NCBI GenBank assembly: GCA_030532895.1
Contig: JAUNKF010000002.1
Coordinates: 202,153-266,152 of the forward strand
Length of the DNA stretch: 64,000 nucleotides
DNA from: Lautropia sp.
Lineage (GTDB): Bacteria > Pseudomonadota > Gammaproteobacteria > Burkholderiales > Burkholderiaceae_E
Direction: 5' to 3'
The position numbers and the translations under genes were made by a program. Of this stretch, positions 36,709-45,395 are shown one piece after another. Under the pieces are notes generated by a model that was given only the letters and a program-made list of their open reading frames with translations, searched no databases and had not been told where the DNA came from. The first letter of the stretch is position 1; each line of letters opens with the position of its first letter.

Positions 36709-37614
36709 TCAGCTCAGCCAACTGAGGCACAGTGGCACGGTAAGGGCTGCCAGCAGGGTTTGAACGGTGATCAGCGCGGCCATCAGTGGCGCGTCTCCCC
36801 CCATCTGGCGAGCCATGATATAGGCGTTGGGGGCCGTGGGCAGTGCGCCATAGAAACAGGCCACGGTAGCCACCTCGGGCGGCAGGTGCAGCAGGCGGGC
36901 CACCAGCACGGCGATGGCCGGCATCAGCAGCAGTTTGAGGCTGGCGGTGATCAGCAGCGTCATCGGGCGCGCCTGCTCGCGGCGGAAGCTCAGCCCGGCG
37001 CCCACGCAGAGCAGGCCCAGGCACAGGGCGGCGCGGCCCAGGATGTCGAGTGTGCCGGCCACGGCCGTGGGCAACGGCAAGCCGAGCCTGCCCCAGAGCA
37101 GGCCGGCCAGCGTCGCCACGATGATCGGGTTGCGGAGGATGGCGAGCACTACCGTGCCAATGGCCGGACGGCGACCGCTCCACCACGACAGGGCCACCAC
37201 GGCCACCAGGTTGACCACGGGCAGGCACAGAGCCAGGGCCAGGGCGAGCAGGCTGGTGAGTTGCGCCGGAAAGAGCAGGCTGCCCACGGCGATGCCGAAA
37301 TAGGAGTTTGGCCGCAGCGCACCCTGAAGCACCGAGGAGCGGGCAGGCCCTGGGAGCGATGTGTTCAGCAGCAAACCCAGGAGCGTGATCAGCACGATGG
37401 CGGCGCTGGGCAGCAGCGTGCCCAGTGCAAGTTGCGCGGCCGTCGTGCCCTCGATGTCGAGCTTGGCGGTGGCCGAGAACAGCAGGGCCGGAAAGGCGAT
37501 GTGAAAGGAAAACTTCTCCGCACCGGCAAAAAAGCCATCCGACAACCAGCCGCCGTAGCGGGTGAGGATGCCGAGCAGGATGATCAGGAAGACCGGGAGG
37601 ATGGCGGAGAGCAT
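36709..37614 (-). CDS. AEC (auxin efflux carrier) family transporter
   Basis: A 301-residue inner-membrane protein with ten hydrophobic helices, starting MLSAILPVFLIILLGILTRY. The AEC pattern is visible as FSFHIAFPALLFSATAK in the first half and GALPTAPNAYIMARQMGG near the end, the latter being the family's conserved C-terminal motif. Bacterial members move malonate, malate or unknown metabolites. A truncated helix-turn-helix gene lies just upstream. Confidence 0.9.
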   Translation of the reverse strand: MLSAILPVFLIILLGILTRYGGWLSDGFFAGAEKFSFHIAFPALLFSATAKLDIEGTTAAQLALGTLLPSAAIVLITLLGLLLNTSLPGPARSSVLQGALRPNSYFGIAVGSLLFPAQLTSLLALALALCLPVVNLVAVVALSWWSGRRPAIGTVVLAILRNPIIVATLAGLLWGRLGLPLPTAVAGTLDILGRAALCLGLLCVGAGLSFRREQARPMTLLITASLKLLLMPAIAVLVARLLHLPPEVATVACFYGALPTAPNAYIMARQMGGDAPLMAALITVQTLLAALTVPLCLSWLS

Positions 37615-37629
37615 GGCTGGGGTGGTGGT

Positions 37630-37785
37630 TTATGGCGCTTCGAGCACTCGCATGTCGACGGGTAGCCCGATTGAGGCCACCATGATGATGAGGGTGTCGA
37701 CCGAAAAGCGGTTGATTTTTCCCCTTGATAGATCAGAGACCCGTGGTTGTGTTACCCCCAGTGGCCGAGCGGCTTCTGTTTGTGA
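37630..37785 (-). pseudogene. Truncated HigA/Xre-type antitoxin (C-terminal part only)
   Basis: On the minus strand the frame reads SQTEAARPLGVTQPRVSDLS, then RGKINRFSVDTLIIM and GLPVDMRVLEAP, then a stop: 51 residues. This is the helix-turn-helix and C-terminal half of a HigA-like antitoxin of the group with QAEAA..LGVTQPRVSDL..GK...FS.D.L. No start codon precedes it; instead the TGA stop of the dioxygenase gene comes directly before the serine codon, in the same frame. It is therefore a decapitated gene, probably left by the event that placed the dioxygenase here. No toxin gene is present. Confidence 0.7.
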
Positions 37786-38790
37786 TCAGCCGGTGGTGTG
37801 CCCGCAAAGGCCCGAACGAGAGGCATTGGGTTGCTGTGCGATCCTGATGCGAATCAGATGACGATCCGGGTCGGTGAAATGGGTTCTGCCGTGCAGCATG
37901 TGGTGATTGTCCACCCAGAGCAAGCTGTCGTCTTCAAGCAACTGCTTGAAGCAGGGCACATTGTTCTCGATCAGATCATGTATCAGGGACAGGGCGGCCA
38001 GTCGTTGTGGGGTGGCCAGTTCAGGATAGGCTGCCAGTCCCTTGAGGATGGCATCATACCGCCACCGGATGTTGAGGGCAGAATCCACCTTGGTGGAGCG
38101 AGAGAAAATCGGGTAGTGGCCGATGGGTGATTCATTGTCATTGGCCTGGGGGTTGGCGAAAGCGCTTGGCACTTCGAAGGGCCATGCCTGGGTCAGTTCG
38201 ACCTGCGCTGCGCGACCGGCGCGAGTGTCCATCAGGGCGGTCACGATATCGTTCACGTCGATGAGGCAGGATGCACCGCCGCCGCATCGCGCAGATCGGA
38301 CGGTGTAGAGCAGGAAATGCTCTTCCGGCATGGAGATGAATGACGAGTCGGTATGCATGTCCGCTCGCCCGGTTCTCTCCGAGAAAGTGAGCGGACGGTT
38401 TGCATCCGGGCGGGATGGGCGGCTTTTGACATCCCAGAAAATCCGGTGGTGTTGCTGTTCGGTAGGTGTGGGAAAACCGATGGCCAATGACAGCGCGAAC
38501 AGGAGCAGGTTTCTGTCATGGGCAGAAAACGCCGACAAGCCCAGTGCTTGGACGATGATGGCTTTCAGTTCCGTGGCAGCAAACTGTTCGGCGAAGGCGC
38601 GTAAGGATGGCATCTCCAGCAGCATGGCTTGAATGCGTGCTTCTTCAGGGTGAGGGAAGAAGCCTGTGTGAACATCATTTTCCGAGAAGAAAGTGCGGAG
38701 AATGTGGGTAATGCGTGGCAAGTCTGCCTGCCAGTCATGATGGCAAGTGGCCAGACCAATACTGTCTTGGATCTCGCTAAGATTCAGCAT
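37786..38790 (-). CDS. Fe(II)/2-oxoglutarate-dependent dioxygenase (TauD/TfdA-like)
   Basis: A 334-residue protein of the TauD/clavaminate-synthase-like fold. The 2-His-1-carboxylate iron site is visible: His146 and Asp148 in RADMHTDSSF, and the distal His300 in NHHMLHGRTHF, with Arg310 in DRHLIRIRI as the likely 2-oxoglutarate anchor. The N-terminal 110 residues are an alpha-helical lead not typical of TauD. GGAGACAG precedes the ATG at 38790. It is divergent from a LysR regulator 230 bases away, which probably controls it. The substrate is unknown. The C-terminal 15 residues past the core look non-conserved, and an antitoxin remnant follows in frame after the stop. Confidence 0.85.
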   Translation of the reverse strand: MLNLSEIQDSIGLATCHHDWQADLPRITHILRTFFSENDVHTGFFPHPEEARIQAMLLEMPSLRAFAEQFAATELKAIIVQALGLSAFSAHDRNLLLFALSLAIGFPTPTEQQHHRIFWDVKSRPSRPDANRPLTFSERTGRADMHTDSSFISMPEEHFLLYTVRSARCGGGASCLIDVNDIVTALMDTRAGRAAQVELTQAWPFEVPSAFANPQANDNESPIGHYPIFSRSTKVDSALNIRWRYDAILKGLAAYPELATPQRLAALSLIHDLIENNVPCFKQLLEDDSLLWVDNHHMLHGRTHFTDPDRHLIRIRIAQQPNASRSGLCGHTTG

Positions 38791-39020
38791 GTCTGTCTCC
38801 TTGTGATCAATGTCGCTCAGAAGGGCATTCGTGGGGGCGAGTTTGTGCATGACACGTTTCCCGGATCATGTTCCGATTTGGTTTGGCACGGAAATATCGT
38901 TTTCGTCTCACGGTGATAGCCAACGAATATCGGGGGGCGGCATGTTGCATGCTATGTTCTGCCGGCATGGCATCGGGCAGCAGGAAGCAGCAGGAGTAGG
39001 AGAGAGATGGGAGCGTTTGA
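38791..39020. promoter_or_regulatory. Divergent promoter region of dioxygenase and LysR gene
   Basis: This 230-base gap must carry both promoters. The sequence AATATCG occurs twice (near 38890 and 38926), the second inside the near-palindrome CGAATATCG. They may be LysR contacts, but the typical T-N11-A motif cannot be fixed by eye. Confidence 0.4.
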
Positions 39021-39935
39021 ATGACCCGACAGGATCTGAGACGACTGCGTTATTTCGTGGCGGTGGCCGAGGAGCTGAATTTTGGCAAGGCGGCCAGGCG
39101 GCTGCATGTGTCACAGCCGCCGCTCAGCCAGCAGATTCGGGCGCTGGAATCGGATCTGGGCGTGCCGCTTTTCGAGCGAGATCGGCACCGGGTCAGCCTG
39201 ACGCCGGCCGGGCAGGTCTATTTGAAGCACGCTTATTCTCTGTTGAGCGCGGCAGATGCTGCCGTGCAGGCGGCTCAGCGAGCCGCAGCGGGTGAGGTGG
39301 GCGAGTTGCGTCTGGGTTATTCGGCCTCGGTGATGTATTCGGATCTGGTGCTGTCGGCCATTGGCGGCTTTCGGCGGGTTTGTCCGGATGTGTCGCTGGT
39401 CCTGGTGGAAGGACGCACGCATGAGCATGCCGAGCGCTTGGCGCGCGGGGACATTGATCTGGCCATCGTCCGGGCGCCGCTGCCGGCTTTCGTCGATGAT
39501 TGGCCTGCTTCGCAGCGGGGGTTGGTGTGTACCGAGCGGTTGGTGCTGGCCCTGCCGGCCGAGCATCCGTTGTCAGCCCACGAGACGGTGCCGTGGTTGG
39601 CACTGGCGGGCGAATCTTTCGTGTCTGTGTCTCGCTCGCAGAAAACCGCGCTCAACCGTGTGATCGATGGCCTGTTGGCCGCGCAGGGGATGCAACCGGT
39701 GGTGGCTGTTGAAACCTGGGACATGGCCTCATTGCTCGGCCTCGTCAGCGTTGGTGCAGGTATTGCGATCGTGCCCGAGACTTTGTCGAAAAAATATCAG
39801 GGGGCTATCGAGTTTCGACCGTTGGCCGATGCAGCGGCATGCAGTGAGCTGTGGTGGCTGGCTGGCAGGCAGTCGCCGGCATCGGTAGAGAGGCTGGTGA
39901 CGATGATGGTCGTGCCGCAGCATAACACGCTCTAG
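39021..39935 (+). CDS. LysR family transcriptional regulator
   Basis: A 304-residue activator/repressor. The N-terminal winged helix-turn-helix is LRYFVAVAEELNFGKAARRL followed by HVSQPPLSQQIRALE. The effector-binding domain starts near residue 92 (LRLGYSASVMYSDLVLSAI). It is divergent from the dioxygenase gene, so the dioxygenase is the likely target and its substrate or product the likely effector. The last codons (Gln-His-Asn-Thr-Leu-stop) are written by a copy of the dispersed repeat at 39918-39935, so the true C-terminus may be changed or read into the repeat. Confidence 0.92.
   Translation: MTRQDLRRLRYFVAVAEELNFGKAARRLHVSQPPLSQQIRALESDLGVPLFERDRHRVSLTPAGQVYLKHAYSLLSAADAAVQAAQRAAAGEVGELRLGYSASVMYSDLVLSAIGGFRRVCPDVSLVLVEGRTHEHAERLARGDIDLAIVRAPLPAFVDDWPASQRGLVCTERLVLALPAEHPLSAHETVPWLALAGESFVSVSRSQKTALNRVIDGLLAAQGMQPVVAVETWDMASLLGLVSVGAGIAIVPETLSKKYQGAIEFRPLADAAACSELWWLAGRQSPASVERLVTMMVVPQHNTL
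39918..39935 (-). repeat. Dispersed intergenic repeat, copy 6 (core only)
   Basis: Minus strand CTAGAGCGTGTTATGC. It overlaps the last codons and stop of the LysR gene and faces away from copy 7. Confidence 0.5.
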
Positions 39936-40042
39936 TCCTTGGCCAGCACGCCGGCTTCGGCCAGTTTGGCCTTGCGAGCCTCGATGCTGGCCCGCTCACG
40001 GAAGGGCTGGATGGCATGCTGCATCCGAAGCGCATCGGGCCA
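39932..40042 (-). pseudogene. Possible C-terminal gene remnant
   Basis: On the minus strand one frame reads PDALRMQHAIQPFRERASIE, then ARKAKLAEAGVLAKD and a stop, about 36 residues, with third positions GC-rich as in the real genes here. Reading back toward metG, the frame meets a stop inside repeat copy 7, so no start is available. I do not recognise the family. It may be the tail of a gene cut off by the repeat, or chance coding-like sequence. Confidence 0.35.
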
Positions 40043-40044
40043 CG

Positions 40045-40069
40045 TTAGCGCGTGTCATGCACGCGCCAC
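40045..40069 (+). repeat. Dispersed intergenic repeat, copy 7 (core)
   Basis: TTAGCGCGTGTCATGCACGC then GCCAC. It lies just past the metG stop (metG is on the minus strand and ends at 40085). Confidence 0.6.
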
Positions 40070-40084
40070 GCCGATGCGCCCCGT

Positions 40085-42379
40085 TCAGCTCACCCGCATG
40101 CCGGGTGTGGCGCCCGAGTCGGGCGAGAGCAGGAAGACACCGCCCTTGTCATCAGGGTGGGAGGCGGCCAGCACCATGCCCTCGGACACACCAAACTTCA
40201 TCTTGCGTGGCTTGAGGTTGGCCACGACGATGGTGAGCCGATCCACCAGTTGGGCGGGGTCATAGTAGGCGGCGATGCCGGAGAATACTTGGCGGGGTTT
40301 GTCATCGCCCAGATCCAGCATCAGGCGCAGCAGTTTCGTCGACCCTTCCACGGCTTCGGCCGAGATGATGCGGGCGATCCGAAGCTCGGGTTTCAGGAAG
40401 TCGTCAATGGTGATGTAGGCGTCGTCCTCTGCGCCAGTGCCCGAACCGGTGGCCTGGGTGCCACCTGCTGGTTTGCCGGGGGTTGCGCCCTGGGCGGCCG
40501 CCGCGGCCTTGGTTCCAGCCTTGCCGCCATCCTGCCCTTTGCCCGAGCCTTTCTTGTCTGCGTCGGCAGAAGTCGCCTCATCCCGTCCGAACAAAGCGTC
40601 GAGCATCTTGGGATCCACACGCTGCATCAGGTGCTGATAGGGCTTGATCGCGTGACCGGCCGGCAGCGGGGTGTCGAGCGCGTCCCAGCGATCGGCACGG
40701 GGCAGGTTCAGGAAGTCGGCCGCACGCGCGGCGGTGTCAGGCAGGACGGGGGTGAGCATCAGGATCAGCGTGGAGAAACCGCGCAGGGCGTCGGAGCAGA
40801 CCTGATGCAGCCGCTCGACCTGATCCGGTTGCTTGGCCAGATCCCAGGGCTTTTCGGTGTCGACGAACTGGTTGATGCGGTCGGCCAGCCCCATCAGCGC
40901 GCGCATGGCTTTGGCGTATTCGCGCTGCTCATACAGCTCGGCGATGGCGGTGGCGCCTGGCCAACTCTCGGCAAAGGCGCGCATCGTCTCCGGGTTGGGG
41001 GCAGACAGTTTGCCTTCGAATCGCTTGACCAGAAAACCTGCTGAGCGGCTGGCGATGTTGACGAGCTTGCCGATGAGGTCGCTGTTGACGCGGGCGATGA
41101 AGTCCTCGGCGTTGAAATCTACGTCTTCCACCCGGTTGTTGAGCTTGGCTGCGAGGTAATAGCGCAGCCATTCGGGGTTCATGCCGAGTTCGAGGTATTT
41201 CTTCGGCGACAGACCCGTGCCACGGGATTTGGACATCTTTTCGCCCGAGACCGTCATGAAGCCGTGCACAAAAATGTTGTCGGGCACATGCAGGTCGGCA
41301 AAACGCAGCATGGCGGGCCAGAACAGCGTGTGGAAATAGATGATGTCCTTGCCGATGAAATGTACCTGCCGATAGGGGCGCGTGGGATCCTGGCCGGCCG
41401 TCGGCTCGATGAAGGTGTTGAAATCCAGTCCTTGCTTGTCGCACAAGGCTTTCAGCGAAGCCAGGTAGCCCACTGGCGCGTCCAGCCAGACATAGAAGTA
41501 CTTGCCGGGCGCATCGGGGATCGGGATGCCGAAATAGGGTTCGTCCCGCGAGATGTCCCAGTCGGCGAGCGGGTTGCTTGTGCTGTCTTGCTGGGCGTTG
41601 GCACTTGCCTGGGCTGATGCATCAGGGGCTGTGGGCGATGAAGGGGCAGCATCGTCCGTGGCGTCGCCCAGCCATTCGCGGGCCTTGTTCGCCACTTCCG
41701 GTTGCAGTCGGCCATTGCCGATCCATTCGCGCAGGAAGGCACGACAGCGGGGGTCGGAGAGCTGGAAGAAATAGTGTTCGGAGGAGCGGATCACCGGGGT
41801 GCTGCCGGTGAGTGTGGAATAGGGGTTGATCAGCTCGGTGGGCGAGTAGACGGTGCTGCACACCTCGCAGGCATCGCCATACTGATCCTTGGCATGGCAT
41901 TTGGGGCACTCGCCTTTGATGTAGCGATCCGGCAGGAACATTGCCTTCACCGGGTCGAAGAACTGTTCGATGGTGCGCGTGGCGATCAGGCCGGCCGTTT
42001 TCAGTGCCCGATAGATGCTTTGGGACAGCTCGGTGTTCTCGGGCGAGTGGGTGGAGTGCCAGTGGTCGAAGCTGATGTGGTAGCCGTTCAGATAATAGGG
42101 GCGCTCGGCCGCGATGCGGGCCACCAGTGCCTCGGGCGTGATGCCTTCGGCCTCGGCCTTCAGCATGATCGGGGCGCCGTGGGCATCATCGGCGCCCACG
42201 AAGAAGACTTCCTTGCCCAGCATCCGCTGAAAGCGCACCCAGATGTCGGCCTGGATGTACTCCATGATGTGGCCGATGTGGAAGGAACCGTTGGCGTAGG
42301 GCAGGGCGGTGGTGATGAACAATCGCTCGGGGGCGGCGCTGGTGGCCGGTGCGACGGGGGAAACCTGGGAGGTGTTCAT
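40085..42379 (-). CDS. metG: Methionyl-tRNA synthetase with C-terminal tRNA-binding domain
   Basis: Class I synthetase, 764 residues against about 677 in E. coli. HIGH is in [17 protein letters not shown] in [14 protein letters not shown], and the zinc finger is [17 protein letters not shown]. Two low-complexity insertions explain the extra length: about 30 residues at 241-272 (Ala/Ser/Thr/Pro/Gln-rich) just before the conserved [13 protein letters not shown] motif of the catalytic domain, and a Gly/Lys/Ala linker at about 600-650 before the C-terminal EMAP/Trbp111-like domain ([20 protein letters not shown] to the end). The start ATG at 42379 begins [14 protein letters not shown]; the frame is open 118 codons upstream but that reads as non-coding. 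Confidence 0.97.
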   Translation of the reverse strand: MNTSQVSPVAPATSAAPERLFITTALPYANGSFHIGHIMEYIQADIWVRFQRMLGKEVFFVGADDAHGAPIMLKAEAEGITPEALVARIAAERPYYLNGYHISFDHWHSTHSPENTELSQSIYRALKTAGLIATRTIEQFFDPVKAMFLPDRYIKGECPKCHAKDQYGDACEVCSTVYSPTELINPYSTLTGSTPVIRSSEHYFFQLSDPRCRAFLREWIGNGRLQPEVANKAREWLGDATDDAAPSSPTAPDASAQASANAQQDSTSNPLADWDISRDEPYFGIPIPDAPGKYFYVWLDAPVGYLASLKALCDKQGLDFNTFIEPTAGQDPTRPYRQVHFIGKDIIYFHTLFWPAMLRFADLHVPDNIFVHGFMTVSGEKMSKSRGTGLSPKKYLELGMNPEWLRYYLAAKLNNRVEDVDFNAEDFIARVNSDLIGKLVNIASRSAGFLVKRFEGKLSAPNPETMRAFAESWPGATAIAELYEQREYAKAMRALMGLADRINQFVDTEKPWDLAKQPDQVERLHQVCSDALRGFSTLILMLTPVLPDTAARAADFLNLPRADRWDALDTPLPAGHAIKPYQHLMQRVDPKMLDALFGRDEATSADADKKGSGKGQDGGKAGTKAAAAAQGATPGKPAGGTQATGSGTGAEDDAYITIDDFLKPELRIARIISAEAVEGSTKLLRLMLDLGDDKPRQVFSGIAAYYDPAQLVDRLTIVVANLKPRKMKFGVSEGMVLAASHPDDKGGVFLLSPDSGATPGMRVS

Positions 42380-42573
42380 GCGGAGGGTCTTTCTCGCTTT
42401 CTCGATAAGGGGGCAGGCGTGGTCAGAAGTGTAGCAAGGCAGGCACGGAATGCCAGCCGGTGTGGGAGCGGCGGCACGACGGCAGGTACGTTTGAGCCGT
42501 GTGTCATCACCTGCCGTGTGATGGCCTGGCCTCGTCGGATGTTGGCCGGCTGCATGGTGGCCGAAGTTGGTTA

Positions 42574-42629
42574 CGCCTTGCCCGTGGGCCAGGGGGGCAA
42601 GGCGCCGACGGGGGTAGTGGCGCCTTGCC
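42574..42629. promoter_or_regulatory. Three-arm alternative hairpin between metG and mrp
   Basis: CGCCTTGCCC (42574-42583) pairs with GGGCAAGGCG (42595-42604), while GGCAAGGCGCC (42596-42606) also pairs perfectly with GGCGCCTTGCC (42619-42629). The middle arm can pair with only one neighbour at a time, as in attenuators. A separate small hairpin GCCCG-AAAG-CGGGC sits at 42718-42731, 36 bases before mrp. No riboswitch class is recognised. Which gene it serves is not known. The rest of 42380-42766 has nothing else clear. Confidence 0.5.
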
Positions 42630-42766
42630 GGGGAGGTTGCCTCTTGAAGTTTGGCGTTGTTTTTGGGCGCCTCATCCTCATCTACCAGGGATTGTTGACG
42701 GTGCGCATCTTTCGTCCGCCCGAAAGCGGGCAATAATCGCGACCTGAACCTTTTTTCTTGTCAGCT

Positions 42767-43855
42767 ATGAGTTTGAGCGTTGAAACCGTCACCCAGGCGC
42801 TGTCTGGCGTGATCGACCCGAATACCGGGCGAGACCTGATCAGCAGCCGTTCTGCCCGCAACATCCGGGTCGACGAGGGGCATGTGAGCCTGGACGTGGA
42901 ATTGGGTTATCCGGCCTTGAGCCAGCTGGCGCCGATCCGCGAGGCTGTCACGAAGGCCATCGAGGCATTGCCTGGGGTGAAGGGGGTCAGCGCCCACGTT
43001 CACCAGAAGATCGTTGCGCATGCCGTGCAGCGCGGGGTGAAACTGTTGCCACAGGTGCGCAACATCATTGCCGTGGCCTCGGGCAAGGGCGGGGTCGGCA
43101 AGAGCACGCTCACGGCCAATCTGGCGCTGGCGCTGGCGGCCGAAGGGGCGACGGTGGGGGTGCTCGATGCCGACATCTATGGGCCGTCACAACCGCTGAT
43201 GTTCGGGATCGAGGGCCGGCCGCAGACGACCGATGGCAAGTCGATGGAGCCGATGGAGGGGCATGGGGTGCAGGTCAGCTCGATCGGTTTCCTGATCGAC
43301 ATCGACACGCCGATGGTCTGGCGCGGCCCCCTTGTCACGCAGGCATTGGAGCAGCTGCTGCGTGAGACACGTTGGCGCGATCTGGACTACCTGCTGATCG
43401 ACATGCCGCCCGGCACGGGAGACATCCATCTCACGCTCTCGCAGAAGGTGCCGGTGACGGGGGCCGTCATCGTGACGACGCCGCAGGACATCGCGCTGCT
43501 GGACGCGCGCAAGGGCTACAAGATGTTCGAGAAGGTCGGCATCCCGGTGATGGGTGTGGTGGAGAACATGGCGATGCACGTTTGCAGTGAATGCGGACAT
43601 GTGGAGCACATCTTCGGCTCGGGCGGCGGGGAGCGGATGGCGGCCGAGTACGGGCTGGCATACCTGGGCGGCTTGCCGCTCGACATCCGAATCCGTGAGA
43701 ACGCCGACGGGGGGCGCCCGACGGTGGTGGCCGACCCGGATGGGGAGCTGGCGGCACGATACAAGCAGATCGCTCGCCGCGTGGCGGTGCGGGTGGCCGA
43801 AAAGGCCAAGGACATGTCGTCGAAGTTCCCGACGATCGTCGTGCAGAACACCTGA
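42767..43855 (+). CDS. Iron-sulfur cluster carrier protein ApbC/Mrp
   Basis: A 362-residue P-loop ATPase that binds and transfers [4Fe-4S] clusters. The N-terminal DUF59-like part is residues 1-90. The deviant Walker A is SGKGGVGKSTLTANLALALA, and the cluster-binding CSECG motif (CxxC) lies near residue 269, with a conserved DMPPGTGDIHLT before it. Divergent from metG and followed by dcd, the typical betaproteobacterial order. Start ATG at 42767; a TTG three codons earlier is rejected. Confidence 0.95.
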   Translation: MSLSVETVTQALSGVIDPNTGRDLISSRSARNIRVDEGHVSLDVELGYPALSQLAPIREAVTKAIEALPGVKGVSAHVHQKIVAHAVQRGVKLLPQVRNIIAVASGKGGVGKSTLTANLALALAAEGATVGVLDADIYGPSQPLMFGIEGRPQTTDGKSMEPMEGHGVQVSSIGFLIDIDTPMVWRGPLVTQALEQLLRETRWRDLDYLLIDMPPGTGDIHLTLSQKVPVTGAVIVTTPQDIALLDARKGYKMFEKVGIPVMGVVENMAMHVCSECGHVEHIFGSGGGERMAAEYGLAYLGGLPLDIRIRENADGGRPTVVADPDGELAARYKQIARRVAVRVAEKAKDMSSKFPTIVVQNT

Positions 43856-44030
43856 GTTTTCGGGGGCTGGCAGCAGACAGGGCTGGTGGGGGCTGATCTT
43901 CTGGCAATGCTTGGTGACCAGGACCGCCATCGTCGGGTGCTGCTCGTCAGCACGGAGGTGACGATGGCCAACCGCTTGGGTTGGCACGTCAGTCCTGATC
44001 GAATCGCCGGCTCAGGCACAATAGTGTCAG

Positions 44031-44090
44031 GCGTGCCATGCATGATTCGTCCCCGCCAAAGCCGTTTGGGGTTGCATGACACGGGCTAGT
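44031..44090. repeat. Dispersed intergenic repeat, copy 8 (two facing cores)
   Basis: Left core on the plus strand is GCGTGCCATGCATGATTCGT then CCCCGCC; right core on the minus strand is CTAGCCCGTGTCATGCA. The two face each other about 30 bases apart, making an inverted pair in the mrp-dcd gap. 43856-44030 holds nothing else I can support. Confidence 0.65.
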
Positions 44091-44158
44091 GGCAAGTTTT
44101 CATCTGGCGTTCTGCCGGCAGATCGGGCAGGGCGCGCTTTCATGGCACAAGGTAAACG

Positions 44159-44725
44159 ATGAGCATCAAATCAGACCGCTGGATTCGCGAGATGGCCGAG
44201 AAGCACGGCATGATCGAGCCTTTCGAGCCAGGTCAGGTTCGCGCGGTGGATGGCCGCCGGATCGTCTCTTACGGGACATCCAGCTATGGCTACGACATCC
44301 GTTGTGCGCCCGAGTTCAAGATCTTCACCAACATCAACAGCACGATCGTCGATCCGAAGAACTTCGACGAGAAGAACTTCGTCGATTTCGTGGGTGATGT
44401 CTGCATCATCCCGCCCAACTCTTTTGCGTTGGCCCGCACGGTGGAATATTTCCGTATCCCGCGCAATGTGCTGACGATCTGCCTGGGCAAATCCACCTAC
44501 GCCCGGTGCGGCATCATCGTCAACGTGACGCCTTTCGAGCCGGAGTGGGAGGGGTATGTGACGCTGGAATTCTCCAACACCACGCCGCTGCCGGCCAAGA
44601 TCTACGCCGGTGAAGGCTGCGCGCAGGTGCTGTTCTTCGAGTCGGACGAGGTCTGTCAGGTGTCTTACCGTGACCGCGGGGGCAAGTACCAGGGCCAGCG
44701 GGGCGTGACGCTGCCCAAAGCCTGA
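44159..44725 (+). CDS. dcd: dCTP deaminase
   Basis: A 188-residue trimeric enzyme deaminating dCTP to dUTP, feeding dUTPase and thymidylate synthase (thyA is at 56319). It shows [18 protein letters not shown], the catalytic region [14 protein letters not shown] and [15 protein letters not shown] with the conserved Arg and Cys, then [17 protein letters not shown] with the catalytic Glu nearby. Length is standard. The start is the ATG at 44159 with AAGG a few bases upstream. Confidence 0.97.
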   Translation: MSIKSDRWIREMAEKHGMIEPFEPGQVRAVDGRRIVSYGTSSYGYDIRCAPEFKIFTNINSTIVDPKNFDEKNFVDFVGDVCIIPPNSFALARTVEYFRIPRNVLTICLGKSTYARCGIIVNVTPFEPEWEGYVTLEFSNTTPLPAKIYAGEGCAQVLFFESDEVCQVSYRDRGGKYQGQRGVTLPKA

Positions 44726-44871
44726 CACACGCGGCGGCAGGTGGCGGCGAGCGTGGGCATGTGATGGCCGACGGTTGGTGCGAACGGTGCCTGGCAGGGG
44801 CCTCCCGCGTGCCCGGCTGCTTGCGGCCCAAGGCTATAGGGCGTGGGGGCAGACAGGGGGGCAAAGCCGGG

Positions 44872-44999
44872 TATAATCACCGCGATGGCTGGAAGACTCA
44901 CCGCCCCACCTTTGTCGTGGCCGGTGCGGCCACCATCTTCTCACGGCCCGCTTGCCAGGCGGGATCGCAGGTTCAACCCATTCTTTTCAAAGGGAAATC
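44872..44999 (+). promoter_or_regulatory. Promoter and leader of rpsO
   Basis: A consensus TATAAT at 44872-44877 lies about 120 bases before the rpsO start. The -35 is not evident. A leader hairpin CCCGC-ttgccag-GCGGG is at 44947-44963, and AAAGGGAAATC precedes the ATG. S15 leaders in other bacteria fold into autoregulatory structures; whether this one does is unknown. Confidence 0.45.
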
Positions 45000-45269
45000 A
45001 TGGCACTGGAAGCAGCCGCCAAGGCAAAAGTCGTCGCTGACTATCGTCGCGCCGAGAATGACACCGGTTCGCCGGAGGTTCAGATCGCTCTGCTCACCGC
45101 CCGCATCAACGGGCTGGCACAGCACTTTAAGGACAACGCCAAGGATCACCACTCGCGCCGTGGTCTGCTGCGCATGGTGAGCCGTCGTCGCAAACTCCTC
45201 GACTATCTGAAGCGCACGAATCTCGATGCTTACCGGACGCTGATCGAGCGTCTTGGCCTGCGCAAGTAA
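45000..45269 (+). CDS. rpsO: 30S ribosomal protein S15
   Basis: An 89-residue ribosomal protein binding the central domain of 16S rRNA. The family core is [20 protein letters not shown] and [20 protein letters not shown], ending [11 protein letters not shown]. The start is fixed by the AAAGGG leader and by length. A terminator or attenuator follows before pnp, as in E. coli, where rpsO and pnp are also adjacent. Confidence 0.98.
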   Translation: MALEAAAKAKVVADYRRAENDTGSPEVQIALLTARINGLAQHFKDNAKDHHSRRGLLRMVSRRRKLLDYLKRTNLDAYRTLIERLGLRK

Positions 45270-45290
45270 GCGCATTGCGCCACGGATGGA

Positions 45291-45320
45291 TGCCCGCCCT
45301 AGCGCGGGCATTCTGTTTTC
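45291..45320 (+). terminator. Hairpin terminator between rpsO and pnp
   Basis: TGCCCGC (45291-45297) and GCGGGCA (45304-45310) are complementary around a six-base loop, followed by TTCTGTTTTC. In this position it may be leaky, letting part of the transcripts enter pnp. Confidence 0.65.
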
Positions 45321-45395
45321 TGTGTCCGGGTGGGGCCACTGCTTGCATGCCCGGCCGCGTATCAGGAGGACACCAGAAGCGTGCCTGAGCGCACA

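Noticed and set aside
42380..42733. 118-codon N-terminal extension of MetG
   Set aside because: Low-quality His/Arg-rich sequence over a region with structured repeats; the conserved protein begins after 42379.
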